Of a DNA stretch of 64,000 nucleotides, positions 17,246 to 27,055 are shown piece after piece (the stretch's first letter is position 1; every line of letters starts with the position of its first letter). Source of the stretch: Yersinia thracica (GTDB lineage Bacteria; Pseudomonadota; Gammaproteobacteria; Enterobacterales; Enterobacteriaceae). A model generated the notes under the pieces. The model was not told the origin of the DNA, searched no databases, and was given only the letters and a program-made list of their open reading frames with translations. Location of the stretch: NCBI RefSeq assembly GCF_902170565.1, contig NZ_CABHXX010000030.1, positions 62,001 to 126,000 on the forward strand. The letters are read 5' to 3'. Position numbers and translations under genes: made by a program.

Positions 17246-18571
17246 GTGGCGAAATCATTTTTACGCAGTGGTAGTTTGGACGATATTCTGGCGTTGGGCG
17301 AAAACGGACAACCAGTTTATGCTTCTGCGTTTCAGATTAGAGAGGCATTACGCCTTAAAAAACAGCAAGCTATTGCTGATTGCCTGGCGATTCCTCAGCT
17401 CAATGAGCGTGGGGATCGCATTGATTGGTATGCCCCTATTGAGGGTAAAGTCACCTCATGGGTTGCGGCCAGTACCACTGAGCGAAAATCCGCCATAAAG
17501 CAATTGTCAGCCTGTCTGTCTAGCGCCAATGATTTATGCCAGCGCGCACAACAATCAGATAAAGCCGCCCACCGATTATTAGGGGTGTTGTTGGCGAAAA
17601 CCATGCAATTCCCTGATCAGAATCATGTTTATCTGGTGGCGGGCAAGCCGGTGTTGACCTTTTGGGGCTTTGTCAGCCGGGATCAGAAAACACGGACGGA
17701 CCCACTTGATTGCTTACGGCAAACCGCTGAAGCCATTGAGCCAACGATTATCCCCCTAAGTGCTGCGCCCTCTGCGCCGATAACGTCACCGGTTGCCGCT
17801 GCCGAATTACCACCGCCGACCGATATTGCTCCCGTGATACAACCGGCCCCAGCCATAGAACCCACTCCGCTATCCACACCAGAGAAAAAACTGACCCGCT
17901 GGTTGCGGTTCAGTTGGCTATTGCCAGTGCTGGCCTTAATCATTGCCTTAATTGTGCAATTTAGTGGCGGTATGCCAGAGAGCGTTTCGCCAGCGGTGGC
18001 TGAGGATAAAATTGTGGCCGATGTAACGGCTGAGGAGAAGAGCGCACCAGAGGTCAGTGCCCCGGCCATCAAGATTATCCAGCCCGCCCTTGAGCCGCAA
18101 CTTCCGCTGGATAATGCCACCATTTTTCCCCCGCAACCGGTGGTAGCAGAACCTGTTGCAGTGCCAGAGTTAACTGCGGCACAGAGCAAAAGCGCATTGA
18201 TACTCCCCTTCGAGGCGGTCAAAGTGGGGTCAACGGCATTTCTTAATGGCAATTGGCGCGTCAGCCCCGATATTAAAGCGGCCCAAACCGGTAAAGCGCC
18301 CAGCTTGAGATATCAGATTAAAAATGGCAAAGGCACGGTAAGAATTACCCACGGTGACAATGTCACCTGCCAGGCTAATATTACCGCCGGGTTAATGAAA
18401 TCGGGCAATTTGGTGATCAACAGCCGTTATAAGGCGCAGTGTAGTGATGGTTCAAAATATCAAATCCCTGAGATCGTCTGTAAGCAAGGCATTACCGGCA
18501 TTGCCGATTGCAAAGGCCGTTATGATGCCAATACCACACTTCCAATGACGATGAAGCGCGAGACTAAATAA
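17246..18571 (+). CDS. srfA: SrfA-like membrane protein of the srfABC operon
   Basis: 441 residues from GTG 17246 with an AAGG site ten bases upstream. The N-terminal 160 residues are a soluble helical domain, followed by a Pro/Ala-rich linker (165-212), one strong membrane helix (about 222-240) and a C-terminal part (about 310-440) with four Cys in SrfA-typical spacing. Orientation suggests a cytoplasmic N-domain and an exported C-domain. The name comes from Salmonella srfA (SsrB-regulated factor); molecular function is unknown. It is the first gene of the operon and contains a matS site (18354-18366). Confidence 0.8.
   Translation: MAKSFLRSGSLDDILALGENGQPVYASAFQIREALRLKKQQAIADCLAIPQLNERGDRIDWYAPIEGKVTSWVAASTTERKSAIKQLSACLSSANDLCQRAQQSDKAAHRLLGVLLAKTMQFPDQNHVYLVAGKPVLTFWGFVSRDQKTRTDPLDCLRQTAEAIEPTIIPLSAAPSAPITSPVAAAELPPPTDIAPVIQPAPAIEPTPLSTPEKKLTRWLRFSWLLPVLALIIALIVQFSGGMPESVSPAVAEDKIVADVTAEEKSAPEVSAPAIKIIQPALEPQLPLDNATIFPPQPVVAEPVAVPELTAAQSKSALILPFEAVKVGSTAFLNGNWRVSPDIKAAQTGKAPSLRYQIKNGKGTVRITHGDNVTCQANITAGLMKSGNLVINSRYKAQCSDGSKYQIPEIVCKQGITGIADCKGRYDANTTLPMTMKRETK
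18354..18366. promoter_or_regulatory. matS site inside srfA
   Basis: GTGACAATGTCAC fits GTGACRNYGTCAC exactly. Confidence 0.85.
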
Positions 18572-18575
18572 TATT

Positions 18576-21500
18576 ATGCTGGCAACGATCACTGACTATA
18601 AACAGAAAATTTCGCTGATTCAGAATAGTGGTATCCAGTTTTTGGACTTCGCCTTAAAACCTGAATGTAATAGCGAACTGCCGAATAAATTTGTGCGTAA
18701 AAGTGCCAATGGCCCGCTACTGCGCCTGAATTATCATGAGCATAATGGCAAGTATTCGCTGATGGTGCCGGGGGCGGCCCCTGAGATTGTTAAACCTGAA
18801 TTTAGTTTCCCGCTAGAACAATCATTGAAGCTGCTGAATAAAATTTGGCTCCCCCTGCCTTTCCTGCGTTTTAATCCGCCGCGCACTTTCGTCAGTGGGC
18901 CGGATAATTGGGCCAGAGTGCAAATTTTAGTGTTGGATAGCCCGGATCAGGATGGCAATACATTACGGATCACGCTGGCCTTTGATACCAAAGTTTATCC
19001 TGAAGGCCATGCCAACGAATATTTGGCCCCCAACGAAAACGATATTAAAACAGGATTGAGTTTTGCGCTGGCTTACCATAATGAAGAATTAGCCGAATTC
19101 CTTGATTTGACCTGGGTTGATGGTTGGTTGCGGGAAGTCTTTATTCAGCAAGCCTCTGAACAGGAAGAACGCACCGCTCGCCATATTAGTGCATCATTAC
19201 GCGAGTTTGAATATCAAGCCCACTACCTTAACTTATTAGAATTACTGGGTAGCCAGGTCGGTGTACCCGAAATTAAAATCAATACCAGTACCCTGCAAGA
19301 ACCCGCCGTGAGCGTCGACCTTATTCTTGATGTCGGTAATTCACATACCTGCGGTATTTTAGTGGAAGAAAGTAGCGATGAAAGTCATGGTTTGAAACAA
19401 ACCTATGAATTACAAATCCGCGATTTGAGTGAGCCTCACCATCTGTATAACGAATTGTTTGAAAGCCGAGTTGAATTTTCACCAGCAAAATTCGGCAAGC
19501 AGAACTTTTCAGTGGAAAGTGGCCGTGATGACGCTTTTATTTGGCCGTCAATTACCCGTGTTGGCAGCGAAGCCAGCCGCATGGCGCTACACCGCTTGGG
19601 CACCGAGGGTTCTACTGGTATTTCCAGCCCACGCCGCTACCTGTGGGATGAAGAAACCTATACCCCAGGTTGGCGATTTAATGAAACGCCCATTATACAA
19701 CCATCATCTACACAACCACCATCGACACAACCCTCCGAGCCGCTGGCGACCGCACTGCCGCTGATTAACTTGGTTAATGATGACGGCCAGCCCCTGTATA
19801 GCATGCCGATGGATGATCGGCTGCCGGTATTCTCGCCACATTATAGCCGCAGTTCATTGATGACTTTTATGTTATCTGAATTGCTAACACAGGCGTTGAT
19901 GCACATGAATAGCGCCGCCCAACGTTTGAAAATGACCCATGCCAATGCCCCACGGCAGTTACGGGCCATTATTCTGACGTTGCCGTCAGCCATGCCCAAA
20001 CCTGAGCGAGAAATTTTCCGCCGTCGGATGAATGAAGCTATTGCTCTGGTCTGGAAATCAATGGGTTGGCATCCGGCAGATGATAACTTTGTCTCCGAAC
20101 AAGACCGCGCCAAAAGCCAAGTCCCGGTACCGACTGTCCAGATGGAGTGGGATGAAGCCACCTGTGGCCAGATGGTTTATCTGTATAACGAAACCCAGGT
20201 TAACTTCGGTGGCCGGACTGCGGCCTTTTTTGCCAGTATGGCGCGGCCAGACAAGCAACTTGAAGCCGGAGAAACGGCGGGAAAAACCTTACGCATCGCC
20301 TCAATTGATATTGGTGGCGGCACCACTGATCTGGCCATCACACAATACTGGTTAGACGATGGCATCGGTAATAATGTTAAAATCAGCCCCCGCCTGCTGT
20401 TCCGTGAAGGTTTTAAAGTCGCTGGTGACGATATTTTGCTGGATGTTATTCAGCTGTATATTTTACCGGCACTTCAAGCGCGGCTTAAGAAAGCAGCGGT
20501 TATCAATACTGATGCCCTGATGGATAAATTGTTCGGCAATGATGGCCGGATGGATGGGCAATCGGCACTGCGCCAACAAGCTACGTTACAAATATTTATG
20601 CCAGTCGGGCGAGCAATTCTTGAAGCTTATGAAAGCTTTGACCCACTGGAGACTAATGCAGAAATTGACGCCAGCTTTGGTGAGTTATTATCCCAGTACC
20701 CGACATCGAAAGTATTGGAATACATTAACAGTGAAGTTCAGCGTGAATTGCCCGCCGATGCCGGGGAATTTGATATCTTGCACGTCCCGCTGGTATTAAA
20801 ATTAAGTAAATTGCACGGCGAGTTTTTGTCTAACCGGATGAGTATTACGCAAAACCTGCGTTCGCTGTCCGAAGTGGTGTCGCTCTATAGTTGTGACGTG
20901 CTGCTATTGACTGGTCGCCCTTCGCGCTTCCCCGGTATTCAGGCTTTATTCCGCCATCTACAACCGCTGCCCAATAATCGTATTCTTTCGCTGGATGGAT
21001 ACCATACCAGCGATTGGTATCCGTTTAACAAACAGGGCCGAATCGATAACCCGAAATCCACTGCCGCGGTGGGTGCGATGCTGTGTTTGCTGGCACTCGA
21101 TTTACGGCTGGCGGGTTTTTACTTTAAAGCCGGCGATTTCCAACCTTATTCGACCATCCGCTACCTTGGTATGCTGGGCAGTAACGATACCCTGACGGAT
21201 GAAAATGTTTACTATCGTGATATCGATCTAGATAGTGCTGATTTTGCCTTGCCATCCGACACTTATTTTCAGGTGAGAGGCACATTATGCCTTGGATTCC
21301 GCCAGCTTGATAATGACCGTTGGCCGCCATCCCCCCTCTATATTTTGTCAATTGTGGATCAAGAATTGGCTCGCAAAATCGCCGGTGATAGCGTGCTGCA
21401 TGTCAGATTGAAACTCACTAAAGGTGATAAGCCACTTACTGATAAAAATGGTGGCCCGGAACGTTTTGAGATAGCTGACGCCGTACTGCAAGATGGCAGC

Positions 21501-21605
21501 CGTGTCCCGTTGCATCATCTGCGTCTCAAGCTAAACACACTCGCCAGCAATGGCTCAGCATCAACCCATTATTGGATTGATAGTGGGAGCGTATTTAAAA
21601 AATGA
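18576..21605 (+). CDS. srfB: SrfB, large actin/Hsp70-fold ATPase-like protein
   Basis: 1009 residues, the usual SrfB length. Three elements of the actin/Hsp70/sugar-kinase ATPase fold are visible: phosphate-1 loop DVGNSHTCG (252-260), phosphate-2 loop IDIGGGTTD (577-585) and an adenosine-type motif LLTGRPSRFPG (about 777-787). A Pro/Ser/Thr-rich spacer sits at 375-388. There is no signal peptide or membrane helix, so it is cytoplasmic. The gene starts 4 bp after srfA and overlaps srfC. The family is called virulence factor SrfB, and srfABC is under SsrB and also flagellar (FlhDC) control in Salmonella; its mechanism is unsettled. Confidence 0.9.
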   Translation: MLATITDYKQKISLIQNSGIQFLDFALKPECNSELPNKFVRKSANGPLLRLNYHEHNGKYSLMVPGAAPEIVKPEFSFPLEQSLKLLNKIWLPLPFLRFNPPRTFVSGPDNWARVQILVLDSPDQDGNTLRITLAFDTKVYPEGHANEYLAPNENDIKTGLSFALAYHNEELAEFLDLTWVDGWLREVFIQQASEQEERTARHISASLREFEYQAHYLNLLELLGSQVGVPEIKINTSTLQEPAVSVDLILDVGNSHTCGILVEESSDESHGLKQTYELQIRDLSEPHHLYNELFESRVEFSPAKFGKQNFSVESGRDDAFIWPSITRVGSEASRMALHRLGTEGSTGISSPRRYLWDEETYTPGWRFNETPIIQPSSTQPPSTQPSEPLATALPLINLVNDDGQPLYSMPMDDRLPVFSPHYSRSSLMTFMLSELLTQALMHMNSAAQRLKMTHANAPRQLRAIILTLPSAMPKPEREIFRRRMNEAIALVWKSMGWHPADDNFVSEQDRAKSQVPVPTVQMEWDEATCGQMVYLYNETQVNFGGRTAAFFASMARPDKQLEAGETAGKTLRIASIDIGGGTTDLAITQYWLDDGIGNNVKISPRLLFREGFKVAGDDILLDVIQLYILPALQARLKKAAVINTDALMDKLFGNDGRMDGQSALRQQATLQIFMPVGRAILEAYESFDPLETNAEIDASFGELLSQYPTSKVLEYINSEVQRELPADAGEFDILHVPLVLKLSKLHGEFLSNRMSITQNLRSLSEVVSLYSCDVLLLTGRPSRFPGIQALFRHLQPLPNNRILSLDGYHTSDWYPFNKQGRIDNPKSTAAVGAMLCLLALDLRLAGFYFKAGDFQPYSTIRYLGMLGSNDTLTDENVYYRDIDLDSADFALPSDTYFQVRGTLCLGFRQLDNDRWPPSPLYILSIVDQELARKIAGDSVLHVRLKLTKGDKPLTDKNGGPERFEIADAVLQDGSRVPLHHLRLKLNTLASNGSASTHYWIDSGSVFKK

Positions 21606-24100
21606 AATCATTAACCAACCAGCAGCTCAAGAGCCAGCTTAAGCAGGTGACTCAAGGCATTGATCAGGCGATTGATTGGATTAACAATACGCGCCAACAT
21701 GCCATTCGTCTGGACATAGAAGCTGATCAGTTGGCGGTTAAACTGCGCCGCCACCGTAACAAAGCACACCATCTGTCTGAAATGGCGCTAGCCCCTATGA
21801 GCATTGGCTTTTTCGGGCAATCTACTGCCGGGAAGCAGCACCTAATTTCTGCATTGATTGCGGGTGAAAATGGCCAATTGGAAACGACTCTCGCGGGGAA
21901 GACACTCAACTTTTGGCAACAAATTAAACCCGGATATCAGTCTAGTGGATTGGTGACTCGCTTTAGCCATCAAGCCGTTATTAGCCATTCAGTTGTCCAT
22001 GATTCAGTCAATAATCATGAAAACTATCCAGTGCACCTTTCACTACTCAATGAAATGGATCTTGCCAAAATAGTGGCAAGTGCGTTTCTGCGAGATAAAC
22101 AGCAAGAAATGCGCATGTATTCACTGGATGAACAACATATTAGCGATCATCTACAACAATTGGTGATGCGTAGGCAACCGTTAGCCATCGCAGGTATTAC
22201 CCGTGATGAAGTCATTAGTCTTTGGGATTATTTGATTCGCCATGACGCATTACGCCAGAAGACATTAGACACGCATTTTTGGCCCATCGCGATTGAATTA
22301 GCACCTTATTTAAGTATTGATGATCGGGCTATTTTATTCTCATTGCTGTGGGCCGAATCACCACCGCTGACTGATGCTTATCGCCATTTTGCCTATACCT
22401 TGCAGCACGTGGGTGGCGCGTCGCAATTATTGGCCCCACTCAGTGTATTAGTGGACGATACATTGTTACCTGCCAACGGCATCATGAATGTTGCCGCACT
22501 CAACTACCTGAACACCCCGGCGGACACTCAGATTCAAGTTTTGCCACTGAAAGACGCTGTTGTAGAGAATGCTGTTGCAAAGAGTATTATTGCAAAAGAC
22601 GCCGTGACAGTGTCACTCGCGGAGCTAACTCTGTTGTCAGTTGAGCTACAGATCCCGCTACGCAGGTCTGCGGCCAGCCATTCACTTAATTCAGATAAGG
22701 TGTTTGAATCCGTCGACTTATTGGAGTTCCCCGATTATAGCGACGTATTCGATGTCCAAACTCATGTTGAGCACACACTCTATCCGCTAGCGGCTTCGCT
22801 ATCACAGGCTAAGAATACCTACCTGCTTGAGCGCTACACGGATAAACAACAAATAAACCTGTTATTGGTCTGTACTGCTGCAAACAACCGTCCCGAAGTA
22901 AAAGTTGTGGGTAAGGCGCTGGACTATTGGGTTAAACAGTCTCAGGGCGAAAATAAAAGCGTTCGTTCGCGCAGGAATCCGGGACTTATCTGGGCGCTGA
23001 CGCCTTTTGATCAACGCGTTTCCTCGGCTGGCGCGAAAAACCATGACGAAGCTGTGCAACGCTATGTCGGAAACCCCGGTGATAGCTGGGGCACGATGCT
23101 GGCATTGGATACCCGCGGTATTGAGCGCATGGTGACTTATCTGGCACAAGAAATTCGTCGTGATATTAAGGCCGAGCGTATTACCGAGCAACTCCATGAA
23201 CTCCAGCGAGAGCTGACAGAGAATTTGTTGGTCGGTTGGGCCCAACCTGCAACCAGCGAATTACAACAAAAGCAGCGTATCGCCGAAACATTGCTTAAAG
23301 CACTACAAACCCGGACTGGCTTACACGGCGAGTTACTGGAGCGGTTATTGCCTTCGCGTGATGAGTTGCGCGCCCTCTATCTGCGACAACAAAATCGTGC
23401 TGTTGAGCTGATCACCCCAGTCGTCAGTCGTCACGAGCCGTTCAGTATTGGCATTGATATCGATTTATTCAGCGACCCACCTTTAGCGCCTGAACTGCCG
23501 ACGTCAGCAGCAACGCAATCAAGTGGCGATTATGAAACAGAATATGCCAAAAATGTACAACGTTACTGGATCAATCACCTGAGGCAGTTGCCAGATAATG
23601 CCCCCCTCATTGAGTTATTGGGCATCGCCAAACCGACTATTGAACTGCTGGCTACAGAGCTAATAACGACCAGTATCCGATTAAATATCACCGGACAATT
23701 AGTCAAAATACTGGCTGATAATGAACAGGTTGGCTTACATCGTGATACTAAGGCGGATCGCCAAGTGTCTCGAGCCCTTACCCTATTAGGTGATTTCGTC
23801 GCCTGGCTTGGTTTTTTACAAATCAATGAATCCCTACGACCAGATAGCCGTATTAATAGAGGCTATAAGATTTTCGCTCAATCTCCTCAATCATCATCAC
23901 CATTGGGTCCATCACAAAGGCTGACTAAATTGGCCCTGACACCGACTAATAATACCGCGTTTTATATTTATGATTGGTTGGTCGGTTTAGGTGAAATGAT
24001 TATTCACAATGAGGGTTACTCTGCCAGCAGTGAAATCAGTGATCAGCATCGTGAGCAGTTGGCGGCTATCTTAATATTGGTCAAACAAAACCAGCATTAA
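21602..24100 (+). CDS. srfC: SrfC, P-loop protein of the srfABC operon
   Basis: 832 residues. A Walker A-like P-loop lies at 72-79 (GFFGQSTAGKQ) after an N-terminal helical region, fitting a GTPase or dynamin-like NTPase core. Long helical regions follow (about 520-600 and 650-830). Switch and NKxD motifs were not securely placed. The start is coupled to srfB by an ATGA overlap. Named virulence effector SrfC in Salmonella; members also occur as a tripartite toxin locus in Xenorhabdus. A matS site lies inside (22604-22616). Confidence 0.88.
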   Translation: MKSLTNQQLKSQLKQVTQGIDQAIDWINNTRQHAIRLDIEADQLAVKLRRHRNKAHHLSEMALAPMSIGFFGQSTAGKQHLISALIAGENGQLETTLAGKTLNFWQQIKPGYQSSGLVTRFSHQAVISHSVVHDSVNNHENYPVHLSLLNEMDLAKIVASAFLRDKQQEMRMYSLDEQHISDHLQQLVMRRQPLAIAGITRDEVISLWDYLIRHDALRQKTLDTHFWPIAIELAPYLSIDDRAILFSLLWAESPPLTDAYRHFAYTLQHVGGASQLLAPLSVLVDDTLLPANGIMNVAALNYLNTPADTQIQVLPLKDAVVENAVAKSIIAKDAVTVSLAELTLLSVELQIPLRRSAASHSLNSDKVFESVDLLEFPDYSDVFDVQTHVEHTLYPLAASLSQAKNTYLLERYTDKQQINLLLVCTAANNRPEVKVVGKALDYWVKQSQGENKSVRSRRNPGLIWALTPFDQRVSSAGAKNHDEAVQRYVGNPGDSWGTMLALDTRGIERMVTYLAQEIRRDIKAERITEQLHELQRELTENLLVGWAQPATSELQQKQRIAETLLKALQTRTGLHGELLERLLPSRDELRALYLRQQNRAVELITPVVSRHEPFSIGIDIDLFSDPPLAPELPTSAATQSSGDYETEYAKNVQRYWINHLRQLPDNAPLIELLGIAKPTIELLATELITTSIRLNITGQLVKILADNEQVGLHRDTKADRQVSRALTLLGDFVAWLGFLQINESLRPDSRINRGYKIFAQSPQSSSPLGPSQRLTKLALTPTNNTAFYIYDWLVGLGEMIIHNEGYSASSEISDQHREQLAAILILVKQNQH
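22604..22616. promoter_or_regulatory. matS site inside srfC
   Basis: GTGACAGTGTCAC fits GTGACRNYGTCAC exactly. Confidence 0.85.
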
Positions 24101-24137
24101 TTAATCCCATAGCGAGTAAAAATCATCACTATAATAA

Positions 24138-24164
24138 CTCCCTCCCGTATTCAGCAGGAGGGGG
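24138..24164. terminator. Hairpin between srfC and the convergent amidase gene
   Basis: CTCCCTCC and GGAGGGGG arms with a loop of about ten bases lie between two convergent genes. The T tract is poor in both directions, so a bidirectional role is likely but not certain. Confidence 0.5.
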
Positions 24165-24194
24165 CATCGTCATTAATGCGTTAAATACTCACTA

Positions 24195-24968
24195 TCAAGA
24201 CGCCGGAAAATATTTTTCCACTAAAGCATATAAAATAGCGGCTGTTTCAATATCAATATTGCCTTGGTCATTATCGGGTCTAAAGTGCAATTGAAATGCG
24301 CGTATCAGATGCTGATATCCATCATCATTGCTGGCAATAGAAACATCGTAGCCATAAGTACTAAAATGACTCAGTAAGTCAGCTTTAGCCGGTAACCCGT
24401 GCTGGGTAAATTGCTGAGTGAATTTTTCCTTAGTATCCGGATCATACCAGGCACCAATGCCATCGTTATATAGCTCTTGCCAAGGAAACTTTGGCCCTGG
24501 GTCACTTTTGCGAGTGGGAGCAATATCAGAGTGGGCAACAACATTTACCGGAGAAATATCTGGGTAACGTTGTAAAATATTCGCCGCCAATTGTTTTACT
24601 GCTGCAATTTGGTTTTCCGGATAAGGCGGGAAGTTAAAAATGCCGCCATGTTCAGTGGCTAAATTGACAATTTCAATCCCAATAGAAGTGTCATTGAGAT
24701 TAGTGCGCCCTGCCCAACTACTGACCCCGGCATGCCAGGCTCGCGCATTTTCATCTACCAGGTTAAATATCCGCATGTCATTAAACCCAGCTTTCTTATA
24801 ACTTTCATCGTTAAGGTCAGGTACCAAATAGTGAACACTGACGTTATTACCCGTTAGGGATTTCATGGAGTTTTCAAAATTCTCAGCGGTGTAGTGCAAA
24901 ACCAAGAATCGCACACGGGAATTAAATGATTTGATAGCGCGAAAATTATTATAGTCAATCATATACAT
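24195..24968 (-). CDS. N-acetylmuramoyl-L-alanine amidase (AmiD-like, Amidase_2) without signal peptide
   Basis: 257 residues. Zinc and catalytic residues of the Amidase_2/PGRP fold are visible: His25 (VLHYTAEN), Glu99 (SIGIEIVN), His146 (VVAHSDIAP) and Asp156 (KSDPGPKFPW). A C-terminal helical peptidoglycan-binding-like region (about 190-255) resembles AmiD. E. coli AmiD is an outer-membrane lipoprotein; this protein starts MYMIDYNNF and has no signal or lipobox, so it acts in the cytosol (muropeptide recycling) or needs another export route. ATG 24968 has AAGGAG six bases upstream. It is 87 bp after the DUF1460 lipoprotein gene on the same strand. Confidence 0.88.
   Translation of the reverse strand: MYMIDYNNFRAIKSFNSRVRFLVLHYTAENFENSMKSLTGNNVSVHYLVPDLNDESYKKAGFNDMRIFNLVDENARAWHAGVSSWAGRTNLNDTSIGIEIVNLATEHGGIFNFPPYPENQIAAVKQLAANILQRYPDISPVNVVAHSDIAPTRKSDPGPKFPWQELYNDGIGAWYDPDTKEKFTQQFTQHGLPAKADLLSHFSTYGYDVSIASNDDGYQHLIRAFQLHFRPDNDQGNIDIETAAILYALVEKYFPAS
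24708..24715 (-). promoter_or_regulatory. KOPS motif pointing toward dif
   Basis: CCCTGCCC on the plus strand is GGGCAGGG on the minus strand, the FtsK-orienting polar sequence (GGGNAGGG), directed leftward to dif. Confidence 0.6.
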
Positions 24969-25055
24969 ATTAAACTCCTTGTAATTTGAATTTCAGTCAA
25001 TATATATTAATTAATACTATTTCCTCTTTTTATACATATAAAATTAATGTCAACT

Positions 25056-25850
25056 TTATAGTGCTCTGAGGACAACTATCCCTGGCTTATTTTTAACGTA
25101 TTGAATAAAAGGTGAATCAACAACTTTCATATTACTTTTAAGTGAAGATGCATTACGCAGCATTGGCCCATCAGGGGTCATGATAAAAATACCCGTGTGC
25201 GTCACATCCAATCCATTGATTTTTGTATAAATACCAATATAATCACCGGTTTTTAACTGACTAACAACAGATTCATTAATAAACTCAGCAGGAATATAAA
25301 CAACATCGCGCTTAACCGTACTCAATGTCGGAATAAACTCCCCGCCATCCTTTTTTTGATTCAAATATTTAACCACGGTAACAGCATGTGAACTTATTTT
25401 TGCAGTAATATCTTGTGCGTTTAATGGTTGCTGATGAGACCAATCAGTGAAGAAATGCTTTCGATTTTTATAGCTGATATCACTATCAATATAGCGAGTG
25501 GCAATAAGCTGCTGAACAAAATCTGCTGTATTCTTAGACTTACGTAACGAGTTAACATAATCGAGGTAAGTAAAACAATCCAGCCCTCTGAAATCAATCA
25601 CTAACTCTTCAGGTTTTGTCGGTGAGCCAATAAGCATATTCGCCTTATAAGGTGTTCCCAGAAAATTAGCAGAGACTTTATTAATAATCTCTCCGGGTTG
25701 GCGGCTATCGGTTGTTTTTACTTGTGTTTCTATAATAGCAGTTATGCGATTAGCCGTGTAATTATCAATATCAACTTTTTCTTGAGGGTTATTTTTCGCG
25801 CCACAACCCGCTAAAACGACAATTACAGCCAAAGATAATGATTTATACAT
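25056..25850 (-). CDS. DUF1460 lipoprotein, NlpC/P60-fold amidase-like
   Basis: 264 residues with a lipoprotein signal (lipobox LAGC, Cys16). The DUF1460 domain (about 60-260) has an NlpC/P60-like Cys-His pair: Cys92 (FRGLDCFTYLDYV) and His218 (LDVTHTGIFIM). Solved members behave as N-acetylmuramoyl-L-alanine amidases, so this is probably an envelope peptidoglycan hydrolase. Asn at position 20 and no Asp at +2 suggest outer-membrane sorting. It is probably co-transcribed with the amidase gene that follows. AT-rich codon use relative to srfABC suggests separate origin. Confidence 0.82.
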   Translation of the reverse strand: MYKSLSLAVIVVLAGCGAKNNPQEKVDIDNYTANRITAIIETQVKTTDSRQPGEIINKVSANFLGTPYKANMLIGSPTKPEELVIDFRGLDCFTYLDYVNSLRKSKNTADFVQQLIATRYIDSDISYKNRKHFFTDWSHQQPLNAQDITAKISSHAVTVVKYLNQKKDGGEFIPTLSTVKRDVVYIPAEFINESVVSQLKTGDYIGIYTKINGLDVTHTGIFIMTPDGPMLRNASSLKSNMKVVDSPFIQYVKNKPGIVVLRAL

Positions 25851-26091
25851 AAGTCCCTTTTGCGTCTTATCCAGTTATTCCATACAAGCTAAGAATTGCC
25901 ACCTTACTGTTTGAAATTTAAACAAGGCATCAACAAGACGCCATTCAATGGAATGGATTAATCATGACAAGCCAGTAACCAGACTTTTTTTGACAATTCT
26001 CCCGCCACGATAATTGTCAGAAAAGTGCGGATAATTCTTTTTTTTCAATGAATTAACTAATTCTTATTTTAGCCTCATATCGAGTCACTTT

Positions 26092-27054
26092 GTGATCAAT
26101 CTTGGATTTTGGCATTCTTTTCATCCATTATCTTTGGGCATGTTGGGTATGCACGCCGCGCGCTCAACCAATCTCATCATGCAACAAGCTGATTTATTGA
26201 TTGTGTTAGGTGCGCGATTTGATGATCGTGCTATCGGCAAAGCTGAACAGTTCTGCCCAGATGCCAGTATCATTCATATTGATATTGACCCCGCTGAACT
26301 GGGCAAAATTCGCCGCCCACATCTGGCGATGAATGCCGATATCAAGCAGGTATTGACCCACTTGCTGCCCTTAGTTGACAGGCAAACGCGCGATGAATGG
26401 CGCGGCATGGTCAGTGATATACAGCGCGAATTTCCGTTCAATCAGCCCAATAGCGGTAACCCATTGTGCCACTATGGTTTGATTCGTGTGGCCGCCGTTG
26501 CGTTGGATGACGACACTATCATTACCACTGATGTTGGCCAGCATCAGATGTGGGTGGCGCAAGCATACCCTCTGCATCGCCCTCAGCAGTGGTTGACCTC
26601 CAGTGGGCTGGGCACCATGGGGTTTGGGCTGCCCGCTGCAATTGGCGCCGCGCTGGCCAAGCCGCAAGCAAAAGTGGTGTGTTTTTCGGGTGATGGTAGC
26701 CTGATGATGAATATTCAAGAAATGGCGACAGCAGCAGAGCAACAGCTGAACGTTAAGATTATTTTGATGAACAACCAGTCATTAGGTTTAGTCCATCAAC
26801 AGCAAGAACTGTTCTTCGGCAAACGAATTTTTGCTGCGGATTACCCTTATCGCACTAATTTTATTCATATTGCTGAAGGGTTTGGCTTCTCGACCTGTGA
26901 CCTCAATACGGCCAGCGATCCTTATGCTGCTTTACATGAGGCTTTAAACCGCCCTGGCCCGGTACTGATTCACGCACTGATTGATGTGGATGAAAAAGTG
27001 TACCCAATGGTGCCCCCGGGCGCGGCAAATATCGATATGATTGGAGGTGAATAA
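26092..27054 (+). pseudogene. ilvB: 5'-truncated acetolactate synthase I large subunit
   Basis: The frame matches E. coli IlvB from the HPLSLGMLGMH motif (about residue 258 of 562) to the end; everything upstream is missing. Lost are the whole N-terminal TPP-pyrimidine domain with the catalytic Glu and part of the middle domain. Kept are the middle-domain end (LLIVLGARFDDRAIGK) and the TPP-binding C-domain (CFSGDGSLMMNIQEM). The first ten codons from GTG 26092 are not IlvB-like, so the break lies near 26120-26130. No start has a ribosome site. No frameshift or stop has accumulated in about 305 codons, which suggests a recent deletion. It cannot be an active synthase. Confidence 0.85.
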
Positions 27055-27055
27055 T

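Noticed and set aside
26092-27054. ilvB as a full gene with a frameshift upstream
   Set aside because: No frame of 25851-26091 encodes the missing IlvB N-terminus, so this is a deletion and not a frameshift.
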